14,488 nt of DNA from assembly GCA_025450975.1 (NCBI GenBank), contig JANWLI010000034.1, forward strand, positions 1 to 14,488, given 5' to 3'. The notes under the pieces are model-generated. The model was not told the DNA's origin. It did no database searches and saw nothing but the letters and a program-made list of their open reading frames with translations. Positions 14,185 to 14,488 of the stretch are shown piece after piece. Every line of letters starts with the position of its first letter. The stretch's first letter is position 1. The translations under genes and the position numbers were made by a program. The DNA is from Candidatus Kapaibacterium sp. GTDB lineage: Bacteria > Bacteroidota > Ignavibacteria > Palsa-1295.

Positions 14185-14488
14185 TCAACCGACTTTCTGC
14201 CCGCGGAAGGTATCGATATGTACCCTGAGGAATTTGTCAAGGATCGTTGCGACTTCGTCGGTTACGATAAGGTCGAGAGCTGTCGGCCCAGTAGGAATGG
14301 CGTTCCGGCCGAAGGTCCGGAGCACGACGAGCGCCTTGGCGGAGACGAGGACAAGCCGGTGATCGACCGTTCCGGCTGAGAGGTTCGCTTCGAAGATCTC
14401 CCCCGTCTGAATATTGAGGATGAACCTGTCGCCTTCCATCTCTTCCGGCAGTTGGATGGCAAATCCTTCATGCGCTGCGAAGTGATAG
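14185..14488 (-). CDS. Hypothetical protein, C-terminal part (runs off the window)
   Basis: The frame is open from the right edge of the window to the stop at 14187-14185, giving about 100 residues and no start in view. A Met at base 14439 exists, but the preceding 16 codons read well (YHFAAHEGFAIQLPEE), so the gene most likely begins beyond 14488. The visible part is a mix of beta-type and hydrophobic stretches (FILNIQTGEIFEANL, HRLVLVSAKALVVLRTFG), with no transmembrane helix and no motif I recognise. It runs in the same direction as the sigma operon, 144 bases upstream of it. No clear terminator follows its stop. Confidence 0.55.
   Translation of the reverse strand, partial: YHFAAHEGFAIQLPEEMEGDRFILNIQTGEIFEANLSAGTVDHRLVLVSAKALVVLRTFGRNAIPTGPTALDLIVTDEVATILDKFLRVHIDTFRGQKVG

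Overview
The window looks like a chromosomal piece from a Gram-negative bacterium of the Bacteroidota/Chlorobiota (FCB) group. The main support is a 1550-residue secreted protein that ends in a type IX secretion (T9SS) sorting domain, plus an outer-membrane OmpA-type protein, two lipoproteins and a heptose-activating enzyme for LPS. A lineage such as Ignavibacteria or Kapabacteria fits the choice-of-anchor-D/ASH protein style, but that finer placement is inference. I see no phage, transposon, CRISPR array or integrase.

Layout. Positions 1-725: a small DUF309 gene on the minus strand is divergent from a tRNA-Ile(GAT) and tRNA-Ala(TGC) pair. An AAGTCAA-type inverted repeat separates the two tRNAs, and a strong terminator follows. 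Positions 726-4179 (plus strand): an ORF in which a DUF1697 domain runs in frame, without a stop, into a complete lipoprotein; then a coupled lipoprotein with a monohaem cytochrome c-like domain and a YVTN beta-propeller; then an RfaE2/HldC-type heptose-1-phosphate adenylyltransferase. Positions 4176-5750 (minus strand): a cytoplasmic protein resembling a catalytically dead MA-type peptidase, downstream of dCTP deaminase (dcd). Positions 5798-12552 (minus strand): a two-gene operon with an ATGA overlap, encoding a beta-barrel protein with two OmpA-like domains and then the giant protein (signal peptide, LamG, about ten ASH-type Ig-like repeats, cohesin-like domain, T9SS tail). Positions 12710-14040 (minus strand): an ECF sigma factor and a single-pass membrane protein that is probably its anti-sigma factor, closed by a clear terminator. 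Positions 14185-14488: the C-terminal part of an unrecognised protein that runs off the window.

How the parts may work together. The OmpA-like protein and the T9SS-exported giant protein are translationally coupled, so a two-part surface structure is the simplest reading: an outer-membrane/peptidoglycan anchor plus a long Ig-like stalk carrying a LamG head. The sigma/anti-sigma pair directly upstream could control envelope genes, possibly including this operon, but a terminator separates them and no shared promoter motif was proven. The plus-strand cytochrome/propeller lipoprotein is probably periplasmic and redox- or binding-related; its substrate is unknown. The most unusual points are the missing stop codon between DUF1697 and the lipoprotein, the regular Cys-paired 102-residue repeats of the giant protein, and the tRNA terminator that runs into the next start codon.
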